Positions 44,439 through 53,067 of a DNA stretch of 64,000 nt are shown piece after piece; positions within the stretch are counted from its first letter, which is position 1, and every line of letters begins with the position of its first letter. The notes beneath the pieces were generated by a model. That model saw only the letters and a list, made by a program, of their open reading frames with translations. It was not told the origin of the DNA and made no database searches. Position numbers and translations under genes: made by a program. The stretch is from Hydrogenophilales bacterium (lineage in GTDB: Bacteria > Pseudomonadota > Gammaproteobacteria > Burkholderiales > Thiobacteraceae), in contig JACRIU010000082.1 in assembly GCA_016235775.1 (NCBI GenBank), positions 1 through 64,000 on the forward strand, given 5' to 3'.

Positions 44439-46019
44439 CTAGCGCAAATACCCTTCCCGCTCCAGCTTAAGCAATATCCGCTGCACCGCCTCATCCACGC
44501 CGATATCGGAAGTGTCGATCGATAATTCCGGCGATTCGGGAATTTCATACGGATCGGATACGCCGGTGAATTCCTTCACCAAGCCGGCGCGCGCCTTGGC
44601 GTAAAGTCCCTTGCGGTCGCGCGATTCGCACACTTCGATCGGGGTGGCGACGTGGATTTCGAAGAAGCCGCCGTATTGTTCGATCATGTGGCGCACGGCG
44701 TGGCGGGTGGCGGCATAGGGTGCGATCGGCGCGCAAATCGCCACGCCGCGATGTTTGACGATCTCGCTCGCGACATAGCCTATGCGGCGGATATTGAGGT
44801 CGCGGTGCTCGCGCGAGAAGCCGAGTTCGCTCGACAAATGTTTGCGCACGATATCGCCGTCGAGCAGGGTGACTTGGCGCCCGCCCAATTCCAGCAAGCG
44901 CACCATCAAGGCCTTGGCGAGGGTGGATTTGCCCGAGCCGGAAAACCCGGTAAAGAAAATGCACACGCCTTGCTTAGGGCGCGGCGGATAAGCGCGGCGT
45001 AGCGCGGCCACCACCTCGGGGAAGGCAAACCATTCGGGGATGTCCTGGCCGCGTTCGAGCCGGCGCTGCACCTCTTCGGCGGAGAGAATCTCTTGCGTCA
45101 CCAAGCCGTGGGCTTTTGCAGTTGGCAAGTGCTTGCCTTCGGCTTCCACATACACCATCGCGGGCAAGCCTATAAGGTGCAGGCCCAAGCCGGCACAATA
45201 AGGCGCGAGTTCGGCATCAGGCACGCCATCCAGCACCACATGGGTGCAACCGTAATTGCGCGCAACGATTGCCTTCAACAACGCCGCACGCAAGCCGCCG
45301 CCGTGATCCGGCAAGGGCAACAAGGCCAAGGCGGTGCTGGCAAGGGTGGAACGCGCCAATACCGCTTGATAGCCGTGAATGCGCGCAAAGTATTCCACCT
45401 CGTCGGCCGGCATCTCGCCCGCCACCGGGTGCAGCAGCAAGCTTGCTTCATGACTGCGCGCGCGCTCGACAATGAAATCGTACTGCGGACGAAACAGCGC
45501 ATGCTCGGGTTGATAGGCCAGAATGCGGCGCCAGCCACGGCGTGCGAATTGGCGGCGCATGTCCTCCGGCGTTTGGCGCAGCTCGGTGAAATCGTGGTGT
45601 TGCGGCAAGCCCGCGCCCTCCAATGCACCGCCGATGCGCACCTTGCCATCGACCGGCCACGCATCACCTACGGTCAACACCGCAAGCATGAATCCTTCCG
45701 CGTCGCGCAGTGCCACGCGCGCACCCGGCGCCAAGTTGGCGCCGATTTTCTCTGCCACTTCGAGTGCAATCGGCACCGGCCAAAACGTACCGTTGGCAAG
45801 CCGCATCGAGGCCGTCACGCTATCGTAATCGGCGCGGTTCATATAGCCCGTCAAAGGCGAATAGCCGCCATTGATCAGCAGCTCCAAATCCGCGGTTTGG
45901 CGCGGGGTGAGATCGATCGAAACCAGGTCACGCGCCTCAAGTTTCAGCGCGGCTTGGCGTTCTGGGGTGCCGAGCAAGGCGGTGAGCTTGCCGGTGTAGG
46001 GTGCGATAAGATTATTCAT
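44439..46019 (-). CDS. ATP-sulfurylase-like / APS kinase fusion
   Basis: A 526-residue fusion. The N-terminal part (about 1-340) has the ATP sulfurylase fold (LELLINGGYSPLTGYMNRAD, LLLHPVAGEMP, NYGCTHVV), but the usual catalytic motif QTRNPxHxxHE is replaced by YQPEHALFRPQYD, and the GRDHAG motif by LDGVPDAELA; I infer it may not make APS. The C-terminal APS kinase (about 350-525) is intact: P-loop FTGFSGSGKST, DGDIVRKHL, and FVEIHV-type strand FFEIHVATPIEVCE. It makes PAPS for the adjacent sulfotransferase. The start at 46019 is two bases after the DHH stop; the frame is open to 46160. Confidence 0.85.
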   Translation of the reverse strand: MNNLIAPYTGKLTALLGTPERQAALKLEARDLVSIDLTPRQTADLELLINGGYSPLTGYMNRADYDSVTASMRLANGTFWPVPIALEVAEKIGANLAPGARVALRDAEGFMLAVLTVGDAWPVDGKVRIGGALEGAGLPQHHDFTELRQTPEDMRRQFARRGWRRILAYQPEHALFRPQYDFIVERARSHEASLLLHPVAGEMPADEVEYFARIHGYQAVLARSTLASTALALLPLPDHGGGLRAALLKAIVARNYGCTHVVLDGVPDAELAPYCAGLGLHLIGLPAMVYVEAEGKHLPTAKAHGLVTQEILSAEEVQRRLERGQDIPEWFAFPEVVAALRRAYPPRPKQGVCIFFTGFSGSGKSTLAKALMVRLLELGGRQVTLLDGDIVRKHLSSELGFSREHRDLNIRRIGYVASEIVKHRGVAICAPIAPYAATRHAVRHMIEQYGGFFEIHVATPIEVCESRDRKGLYAKARAGLVKEFTGVSDPYEIPESPELSIDTSDIGVDEAVQRILLKLEREGYLR

Positions 46020-46020
46020 A

Positions 46021-46989
46021 TTAGAGGGTACGCAACGCCCGAAAAGTGGTATCAAAAAGTTGGAGAAACCGCGGCAGTTCACTCTCCGGCAAATGATTAA
46101 TGCCCGCCGCCCCTTTGCGCCCGCCGCCTGTTTCAAACTGGGCGCACAAGGTATCTGCACCCTGTCGCACGGAAACGGGCGCGCGCACGCTCACCAGATA
46201 GCCGCTGTCTTTTTGCGTCAACACCGCGTGCGCAAGGCCGGGAGCGCCCATGGCCAAGTCATTACCGAATACGCCCGACACCCGGCGCGCCCATGCGGCG
46301 TTGGGTAGTCTATACACCACACCGACATCGTTCGCCTGCATCGGCTGCATGGCGCGCGCCTGCCCCATATCCTGCGCGTAGCCCCGGCTGAGCGTTTGAA
46401 ACGTTGCCGTCTCGCGCATGAAGCTAAATGGATCGGCATGCCGATGCAGTTCACGATACAACTCGGCCGGATGAAAAAACAAATCCTCGGGCGACTCGCC
46501 ATAACCGTTGTAGTTGAGGCACTCGCCCAGGGTTTGCAATTCGCTTAAGGCCGATACGCCCAGCCCCAGCGGCGCCGCTTCGCGCCGCGCCACGTCCGCG
46601 AGATTATCCCCAAACGCCGCCACCACCGCCCACACCAGATGCCGGCCGGCCAGATGCCGATTCACCAACAGGCTGGTGCACACTTCGGCGTGCGTATCGA
46701 TATGCGCATGCAGATTCGGATGCGCGGGAATATCCCCGGCCTGATGGTGATCGAAGTACGCCACCTGCGCGCCCGCATCCAGCAAGCGCAGCAATGCATC
46801 GCGATTGGTTTTGAGCGAGACATCCAGCACCGTCACGCGATCCCCGCCCCGCGCATCGACCCGGTCGAGCAGCGCGATATCGCGCTTCACGCCGGTGACT
46901 AGCGTGGCTTCGCGCGGCTCGCTCAGACGTAATTGATGCAAGGCGCAAATACCGTCCGCATCGCCGTTGAACACATCGAAATCAGGCAC
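46021..46989 (-). CDS. DHH/DHHA1 phosphoesterase (candidate pAp phosphatase)
   Basis: A 322-residue cytoplasmic protein of the NrnA-type size. It shows the DxD motif in DVFNGDADGICAL, a second Asp in VLDVSLKTN, the DHH motif in VAYFDHHQAG, and a C-terminal DHHA1 region with GGGRKGAAGIN (canonical GGGH here has Arg instead of His). Members degrade nanoRNA or 3'-phosphoadenosine 5'-phosphate (pAp). Being the first gene of an operon with APS kinase and sulfotransferase, a pAp-clearing role fits; this is inference. No promoter was recognised in the 100 bases shared with the divergent VanZ gene. Confidence 0.75.
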   Translation of the reverse strand: MPDFDVFNGDADGICALHQLRLSEPREATLVTGVKRDIALLDRVDARGGDRVTVLDVSLKTNRDALLRLLDAGAQVAYFDHHQAGDIPAHPNLHAHIDTHAEVCTSLLVNRHLAGRHLVWAVVAAFGDNLADVARREAAPLGLGVSALSELQTLGECLNYNGYGESPEDLFFHPAELYRELHRHADPFSFMRETATFQTLSRGYAQDMGQARAMQPMQANDVGVVYRLPNAAWARRVSGVFGNDLAMGAPGLAHAVLTQKDSGYLVSVRAPVSVRQGADTLCAQFETGGGRKGAAGINHLPESELPRFLQLFDTTFRALRTL

Positions 46990-47090
46990 GAAATAGCTTC
47001 CTCGCGTAACGCAAACCGCGTATTTAAAGCATAGAAGGATACCGGAAGTTGCTTTAATATCCCATCACAACCCATAGCCCCGAGCCCCTT

Positions 47091-48167
47091 TTGCACCCAC
47101 CACGCACCATCAATTTTTGGATGCTGTTACTCGCGACCTATTGCGCGCTCTTGGTCAGCGGGAGCCTCTATCCGCTGAGCCAGTGGCAAGACGCGCGCAC
47201 ATTCGATCCGGCGTTTCTTTGGGCGCCGTGGCCGGAAACGATCACCCGCACCGATCTCATCACCAACTATTTCGTGTATATGCCGCTCGGCGTATTCGCG
47301 GCGCGCGCTTTTTTCCGGCATCGGTTCACCTTGAATCACTGGTTGATGGTGTGTGCGTTCGGCGCGGGCTTGAGTCTCGCCATGGAGTGCGCGCAATTGT
47401 TCGTGCCGCAGCGCGTCGCATCGAATGTGGACATCGCCGCCAACACGCTGGGCACGGCGTTCGGCGCGGCGATATCACCGCTTTTCTCCGCGCGCAGTGG
47501 TTTATTCACCCGGCTGGCGGCATTGCGCCGGCATTGGTTCCGGCCCGGCTGGATCATCAACGCCGGCTTGATCCTGCTTGGGCTTTGGCTGTTGTCGCAA
47601 GTCAATTTGCAAGCGCCCGCGCTGGTGGCCGGCGGCTTGCACCTCGGGTTCCTGCCGTATTGGGAGCCGGCCTCGCTGCATCAATTCAAACCCATCACCG
47701 CGCTGATTTTCGCGCTGGAAATCGCCAGCCTCGGCCTCTTCATTTCTATCTTGCTGCGGCCGGATCGGCGGGTGTTGAGCGGCGTCATCACGCTGACCTT
47801 GGCCGCCATCCTGCTCAAGTTTGCCGCAGCGGCCTTGCTCGTCAAATTCTCCGTGCTCGCGCGCTTGCTGTCGCTGGAAGCCCTGCTCGGCCTGGGCATC
47901 GGCGCCAGCGCGATGCTCGCCTTGTTATATTTCAGAAAAGGGCATTCACCCTATCCGCTCGTGGCCAGCGTGCTGTGCGCCTTTATCCTTATCAAATTAT
48001 TCCATGGCGTGCCGTTCATGACCGCGACCGGCGTCACGCCGGATCTCGCCGCCAAACCGCAACTGCTCTTCAACAGTACCGGGATCGCCTATCTGGTCGC
48101 CGAGGCCTGGCCTTATCTTGCATTGGGCTGCGCCTTGGCCTTATGGGAGTGGCAGAACGAGGCCTGA
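47091..48167 (+). CDS. VanZ-family membrane protein 1
   Basis: A 358-residue inner-membrane protein. A VanZ-like domain occupies about residues 10-125 (LITNYFVYMPLGVFAARAFF and AMECAQLFVPQRVASNVDIAAN), followed by about six further helices. Start is TTG at 47091 (the next ATG, 47121, falls inside the first helix). VanZ-family proteins are frequent in PEP-CTERM/exopolysaccharide loci; their role is not defined. It is convergent with the large ligase gene. Confidence 0.8.
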   Translation: MHPPRTINFWMLLLATYCALLVSGSLYPLSQWQDARTFDPAFLWAPWPETITRTDLITNYFVYMPLGVFAARAFFRHRFTLNHWLMVCAFGAGLSLAMECAQLFVPQRVASNVDIAANTLGTAFGAAISPLFSARSGLFTRLAALRRHWFRPGWIINAGLILLGLWLLSQVNLQAPALVAGGLHLGFLPYWEPASLHQFKPITALIFALEIASLGLFISILLRPDRRVLSGVITLTLAAILLKFAAAALLVKFSVLARLLSLEALLGLGIGASAMLALLYFRKGHSPYPLVASVLCAFILIKLFHGVPFMTATGVTPDLAAKPQLLFNSTGIAYLVAEAWPYLALGCALALWEWQNEA

Positions 48168-48168
48168 A

Positions 48169-50970
48169 CTAAGCGCGGCCGGCACTACGCCGCGCGTGAT
48201 GCGCGGCGCCCACCAGCAAAGCCAAAACCAGCAGCAGCGCCAGACGCGGCGCATCGAGCAAGCTATCCACAAACCCTATCGTGAGCAAGCCGCCGGTACC
48301 GGCCAGCCATGCAGTCGCGAGCGGGTCACCCGCCCACCAGCGGCGCCCCAGGCGCCACAGCGCCACGATAGTCAAAGCGCAAAAAATCGCCAAGCCCACT
48401 AAACCTTGCTCAAAAGTCAGGTGGACCCACATGTTTTTTATGTGCCAAGGCAAATGGTTCCCCGATTTAAAGAACCAAAAATCTCCGCCTTGCGTGAAGT
48501 CGCCGTTCGAGATGAGATTGGCGCCGCCGGGATCAAGCAGGCGGATCGCATCGACATCCACGACGCCTTTGTCTTGTGGATTGAACAGCGATAACTGCAC
48601 GGGCCGGCTAAGCCACCACGCGCCTTGCCCCACCTGCCCGCTGGAAAAGACAAGGCTTCGACGCTGCCACCCCGCGCCCGGCGCAACCGGGACGCTCAGC
48701 CATTGGCAAAGATGGGAATTGAATAATTTTTTCTCGCAGATCGAGACATCGAGTTGCTTGGTTTGGTCGTTTGAGCGCACCTCCAGTTCGAGGGAATACA
48801 GCGTGCCGGAGCTTACCGCGACCGGCTGCGCCATATACAGCGTGCCACCCGAATTCAAACTGAGATAACGCTTATCGCCTTCGGTCTGATAGCGATAGCT
48901 CCCCATCGAGGTATCGAAATTGCCGTACAAATAGCGCTCGGGAAAGGCGCCTAGCCCCGCGCCGAAAAGCTGTTCGCTCCAATTGTTTTGCAGCAAGCTT
49001 AAGGCTTGGGTCCAGTGCGCAAATCGGGTTTGCGCATCGGCTTCGGTTTGGGTGAAGCGTTGCTGCAGGAAAGTGGCGGTCGAAAGCCCCGCCACAAGCA
49101 ACACGGCCCCGCCAACCAGGATAGCGTTGGCGGTATAGCGCAAAGCGCGCGGCAAACCCTGCGCACGCAAGCTGCGATACACGCCCAAAGCCAACACGGC
49201 GAATACCACCGCCAGGGCCACGATACCGCCGCGCGCGACAGTCGTGATCACCGCATAGATGGCCAGGAGAAATACCGCCATGGCGGCTGCCTTGATCCAG
49301 GTTCTTTTCTCCTGCCAAAGCACTATCCAGGCAAAAGGCAGGGCAAACACCAGATACGCCTCGATATGCCCGCCGCCAATATGCATGCTGGAAAAAGTCG
49401 CCGTCACCCGATAGTCAGGCGCGCTGCTGCCGCTGAAGCGCCAATATTCCCACAGCGCCGCGCTTGCCACGCCCGCCAGCCCCAAGAGCATGCCCGCCGA
49501 AAACAGCTTCATCAGCCGCGCCTCACTCAGGCAGGGGCGCAGCAGAAAAAACAAAATCACGCCCCACATAAATCCCTTTGCCACACGCAGGCTGTTGTAA
49601 TGGCTCCAATAGGCAGCGAAGGCATTGGCATCCAGCGCTTGCAGGGGAAACAATCCGATCCCGCCGCTGATCAGCACCGATGCGCCAAGCAAGAAGATAA
49701 GCAAATACGGCGGAGAAAAGCCGGTCTCGATGCGCCTCCCAGGCGCACGCCAAAGCAGCGCCGCCAGCGTGACCGCCAAGAGCAAATCGAATTCATCGAG
49801 AAAAAAACGCCCGGTCCAAAAAGCGAGATCAAACAGCGGTAAGGCCGCGGGCAGGATGAGCAGCCACGCGTTAGGGTAACGCCACAACAACGCTAGATAA
49901 ACCAGAAATCCGCCGGCGAGCAGCGCACCCCAGCGCGGAAAATCGATGAGCGCCACACCCACGCCAAGCAACAACACTATCGATAAAATGCGGCTCGCCC
50001 CAAGCAGCACGCCCCCGCCGTGGTTGGCTGTCCGGGCACGCCGCCGCGAACGGTGGCGGGGGTGGTGCGCCGGTTTACGCCCCAAACTTGACGGCATGGA
50101 TAGTTGAGATGCCGCGCTCACCCCCTGCCCCGCTGCCGCTTGCATGGAAAAAGCGTTCCCAAGCGTGCGCTCGCCCAACCAGATGCCGGCAGCCATGCCC
50201 GGGAATGCACTCCATATTTCCAGCGTATCGCGCCATTGCAGCACCATATCGGGCAAGCCGAGTGCGACCAGAAAATAACTTATCAGCGCCGCTACCCCCC
50301 ACCTGCGCAGCACGGCTTGCCGTTCCAATAACACAAACACCACGCCCACTGGCGCCCATAGCATCGCCGCCTTGATCAAGGCGTAATAGCGTTGCGCGAT
50401 CTCAGCGAAATAACCGCCATCGCTTTTTGCCAAGCCCATCGATTCCCAAGGCAACAGCAAGAAAATTACCGGTAACCAGGTCACTATCGCCCAGAGCAAC
50501 CCGGCGCCGCTGAACTGCTCCAGCTTGGGCGCGAGCCACCGCCCAAGCAAGCCATAAAGCGCTATTCCCGCTGCACATCCCACGCCATAGGCGGCCATGC
50601 CGCCGCTCAGCCCCATTGCAAGCAGCGGAATCCCTCTCGCCATATTTAACAGAAGGGGAAAAGCAGCCAGTGCAATGAACAAGCCCAACGTTACGCCGGC
50701 CTGTAGCAGCGGCTTGCCATCAAATCGCAGCGCCCCTTGCCAGCAGACCCCCAAAAAAAGCCCGAGCAGCAAATAACCAAAATGAAAGCCGCCGCCCAGC
50801 GGCCCAAGCAGAACCGCCGCATGAAGCTGCGATGCTTCAGAAAATGGAAAATTGAGATGGTAAAAAATTGCGGCCCAAGCGGCGCTGAACAGGCCCAAAG
50901 GCAAGAGCAGGTGCAGCCTGGCGTTGGAATGCGGCGAGATGGTTGGTGTGGAAGGCGGGAGGCGCATCAC
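48169..50970 (-). CDS. O-antigen-ligase-family membrane protein with periplasmic beta domain
   Basis: A 933-residue integral membrane protein. About ten N-terminal helices (1-300) precede the Wzy/WaaL-type domain (about 330-680). Between about 690 and 850 lies a soluble insert, GGTLYMAQPVAVSSGTLYSL to VDVDAIRLLDPGGANLISNGD, with the look of a carbohydrate-binding beta-sandwich, then NHLPWHIKNMWVHLTFEQGL leads into the last helices. Such proteins polymerise or ligate polysaccharide at the periplasmic face. It follows PEP-CTERM gene 4 on the same strand without an obvious terminator, so it may use that sigma-54 promoter. Confidence 0.78.
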   Translation of the reverse strand: MMRLPPSTPTISPHSNARLHLLLPLGLFSAAWAAIFYHLNFPFSEASQLHAAVLLGPLGGGFHFGYLLLGLFLGVCWQGALRFDGKPLLQAGVTLGLFIALAAFPLLLNMARGIPLLAMGLSGGMAAYGVGCAAGIALYGLLGRWLAPKLEQFSGAGLLWAIVTWLPVIFLLLPWESMGLAKSDGGYFAEIAQRYYALIKAAMLWAPVGVVFVLLERQAVLRRWGVAALISYFLVALGLPDMVLQWRDTLEIWSAFPGMAAGIWLGERTLGNAFSMQAAAGQGVSAASQLSMPSSLGRKPAHHPRHRSRRRARTANHGGGVLLGASRILSIVLLLGVGVALIDFPRWGALLAGGFLVYLALLWRYPNAWLLILPAALPLFDLAFWTGRFFLDEFDLLLAVTLAALLWRAPGRRIETGFSPPYLLIFLLGASVLISGGIGLFPLQALDANAFAAYWSHYNSLRVAKGFMWGVILFFLLRPCLSEARLMKLFSAGMLLGLAGVASAALWEYWRFSGSSAPDYRVTATFSSMHIGGGHIEAYLVFALPFAWIVLWQEKRTWIKAAAMAVFLLAIYAVITTVARGGIVALAVVFAVLALGVYRSLRAQGLPRALRYTANAILVGGAVLLVAGLSTATFLQQRFTQTEADAQTRFAHWTQALSLLQNNWSEQLFGAGLGAFPERYLYGNFDTSMGSYRYQTEGDKRYLSLNSGGTLYMAQPVAVSSGTLYSLELEVRSNDQTKQLDVSICEKKLFNSHLCQWLSVPVAPGAGWQRRSLVFSSGQVGQGAWWLSRPVQLSLFNPQDKGVVDVDAIRLLDPGGANLISNGDFTQGGDFWFFKSGNHLPWHIKNMWVHLTFEQGLVGLAIFCALTIVALWRLGRRWWAGDPLATAWLAGTGGLLTIGFVDSLLDAPRLALLLVLALLVGAAHHARRSAGRA

Positions 50971-51028
50971 CCCCCCCGTCGCGTCCGCTGCCCAGTCTTA
51001 ATCAAACCAAGCACCCGGACCGATGCCG

Positions 51029-51613
51029 TTAAACGCGGCGGCGTTTCTTTGCAATAAAACCGAGCGCGCCCAGGCCGGCCAACAACAAAGCGAGGGTTTC
51101 GGGTTCGGGTATGGGATTTGCGTAATTGCGCACATAGTACAAACCGTTAACCGTTTGCTGGAGTTGCCCCAGGCCATCGAACCGCTCCAGGACATAGCCG
51201 CGCGTAGCCGATGCGCCCGAGCCCGACAGGCTGAACGTCATCTTGTAGGTATCCACGCCTTGCGTGCCGGTCAGCGTACCGCTCAAGCCTTCCACATTCG
51301 GACCCTGGTTCTGACCGTTCGCGGTCGTGGTAACCACCACCACTTGCAAGGTCCCCGGGGTAAGGGTGACGCCTTGAATATTTAGGATGCACCCATCTCT
51401 TATCGTTACCGACGCGCCACTCGGTGGAAATGAGCCAGCCGTGGACTTGGTAAAGGTAAACCCGCCACCCGCGCAGAGGATCGGCGCACCCGCCTGGTCC
51501 TTGAGAATGATGTTGTAGCTGGCGGCATTGGCGGAGCCCGCCCCCAACAGGAATAGGCTCAAGCCTGCCAACATTAAGCGGCCCAGGCGATTCGTTAGCT
51601 TAGTCTCATGCAT
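51029..51613 (-). CDS. PEP-CTERM sorting domain protein 4
   Basis: A 194-residue exported protein: signal peptide about 1-30 (LGRLMLAGLSLFLLGAGSANA), a beta-rich mature domain of unknown family (YNIILKDQAGAPILCAGGGF), and a C-terminal sorting signal PEPETLALLLAGLGALGFI then AKKRRR. The frame is open to 51667, but ATG 51613 starts the signal peptide. Its promoter region has both the conserved box and a sigma-54 promoter. Confidence 0.88.
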   Translation of the reverse strand: MHETKLTNRLGRLMLAGLSLFLLGAGSANAASYNIILKDQAGAPILCAGGGFTFTKSTAGSFPPSGASVTIRDGCILNIQGVTLTPGTLQVVVVTTTANGQNQGPNVEGLSGTLTGTQGVDTYKMTFSLSGSGASATRGYVLERFDGLGQLQQTVNGLYYVRNYANPIPEPETLALLLAGLGALGFIAKKRRRV

Positions 51614-51677
51614 GATCTTGCCTCGGTTAATGGCTGCAACCTGGAATTGGGTGGCCCAATAATTCATTAATTAAGCA

Positions 51678-51692
51678 GCAATTAGCATACCA
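51678..51692 (-). promoter_or_regulatory. Sigma-54 promoter of PEP-CTERM gene 4
   Basis: On the minus strand TGGTATGCTAATTGC, with GG and GC ten bases apart, matching TGGCACG-N4-TTGC well at the -12 part. Confidence 0.7.
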
Positions 51693-51755
51693 CCTAACTA
51701 AACTGCCGGCTATTCATGTAGTTAGCGCTAACCATCGCGGCCATGCCGCCAGCAA

Positions 51756-51773
51756 CTGTAAAATTCTCCGACA
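51756..51773 (-). promoter_or_regulatory. Conserved box upstream of PEP-CTERM gene 4 (candidate PrsR site)
   Basis: On the minus strand TGTCGGAGAATTTTACAG, differing from the gene 3 box at one inner base, about 65 bases upstream of the -24 element. Confidence 0.65.
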
Positions 51774-51786
51774 AAGATTTTGGTGT

Positions 51787-53067
51787 TTATATGGCGGGGG
51801 CTGTCAAGGCGCCCGATGGGTAAGACGGCTTGGCTTGGCATAAGGACTGACGCGCAAGCTGGCGCAAAATGACCGTTGCGCCAATCAGCCAATACAGCAG
51901 CTCCCAATAAGCGATCCCCAAAAAGATTGCCCCAACCGCATAGCCCGCCAGCGATGTCCGCAGCATGGCGCCGTAGGTATGCACCCACTCAAGCTTGTGG
52001 GATTTGGCTTGCATGATTAGCCGCGTCAGGCTTGCCATGCTCCCGAACAGCAGCAGCGCCCATAAACCGAGTCCGACTAAGCCATGCTCGGCCGCCATCT
52101 CAAGATAGGCGTTGTGCCAATCACGGGAGCCGCCCGTGGATAGCGTGGCGTAGATCCAACCCTCGAACCCCCCACCGAAAACGGGCTGCTCGCGCACCAA
52201 ATCCAAGGCGATTCTCCACGCTTCGAGCCGCCCTTGGGCCGAACCTTCGTTTTGAAAGTTGGCGATCGTTTCCATGCGGCTGAACCACGTTTCCGGCAGG
52301 CTGATCAACACCAGCGCCACGGCCAGGGCGAGTAGCGGCAGAAACAGCAGCTTGCGCCGGCTATGCCAAACCAGAAGCAAGGTCACCGCCGTCAAGCTCA
52401 ACAATGCGCCGCGCGACCAAGACGACAGCGCGGCGGCGTAGCTGAGGGCAATCGCGCCCGCGATGACCCAGCGCAAAGTTTTATCGCGCGCCTCATGCCG
52501 CCATAAAACCAACAAAGGGATCGTCATCGTGACCGCTATGGCAAACTCATTATTGTCCCCGTATTGGCTGCCGGGCGGGCCGTACACGCGATCCTGGAAG
52601 CCGGTCATCACCGCCCAATACCCGCCCTTCACCGTGACCAGGGCAATCGCGAGCGTCATCGCAACGATCAAATAGAACAGCTTGTCGCGGGTATCGATCA
52701 GCGCCAGCATGAGCAGCAAAGGCGGCAAGATTTTCATCACCTCCCACAGCTTCGGCCACGCCGCCCAAGGATTGATGCTCACATAGCTGGTGACGGCAAA
52801 CCAGCCCCATAACAACGCGAGCACGGCCAACCGCCAATCCCTTGGCAAGCGGGGCCGCAGCTTGTCAAACGCCAGCGCTTTCGCCAGCGCGGCGCACACC
52901 ACGCCAAACAGCACCAGATACGCCGGAAAATCGCGCATGAAACCGGTCGCGTAACCCTGCGGATGCAAAAAGCCCACCACCGCCAGCGCAATGACCCCCA
53001 CCCACGGCCGGGCGAGCGCCGCCCACGCCAGCGCGAACAGCATCAGCAGCAAGGCAACATCACGCAT
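51787..53067 (-). CDS. Exosortase-associated O-glycosylation ligase (Wzy/WaaL family)
   Basis: A 426-residue membrane protein with about 11 helices and the Wzy-C domain (FGGGFEGWIYATLSTGGSRD, NAYLEMAAEHGLVGLGLWAL). The start MRDVALLLMLFALAWAALARPWVGV and HPQGYATGFMRDFP match the family found next to PEP-CTERM/exosortase A systems, proposed to attach glycans to PEP-CTERM proteins. The start at 53067 overlaps the end of the VanZ gene 2 by eight bases; the open frame reaches 53103. Confidence 0.85.
   Translation of the reverse strand: MRDVALLLMLFALAWAALARPWVGVIALAVVGFLHPQGYATGFMRDFPAYLVLFGVVCAALAKALAFDKLRPRLPRDWRLAVLALLWGWFAVTSYVSINPWAAWPKLWEVMKILPPLLLMLALIDTRDKLFYLIVAMTLAIALVTVKGGYWAVMTGFQDRVYGPPGSQYGDNNEFAIAVTMTIPLLVLWRHEARDKTLRWVIAGAIALSYAAALSSWSRGALLSLTAVTLLLVWHSRRKLLFLPLLALAVALVLISLPETWFSRMETIANFQNEGSAQGRLEAWRIALDLVREQPVFGGGFEGWIYATLSTGGSRDWHNAYLEMAAEHGLVGLGLWALLLFGSMASLTRLIMQAKSHKLEWVHTYGAMLRTSLAGYAVGAIFLGIAYWELLYWLIGATVILRQLARQSLCQAKPSYPSGALTAPAI

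Noticed and set aside
44439-46019. Functional bifunctional ATP sulfurylase/APS kinase
   Set aside because: The sulfurylase catalytic motifs appear replaced, so I call only the kinase half with confidence.
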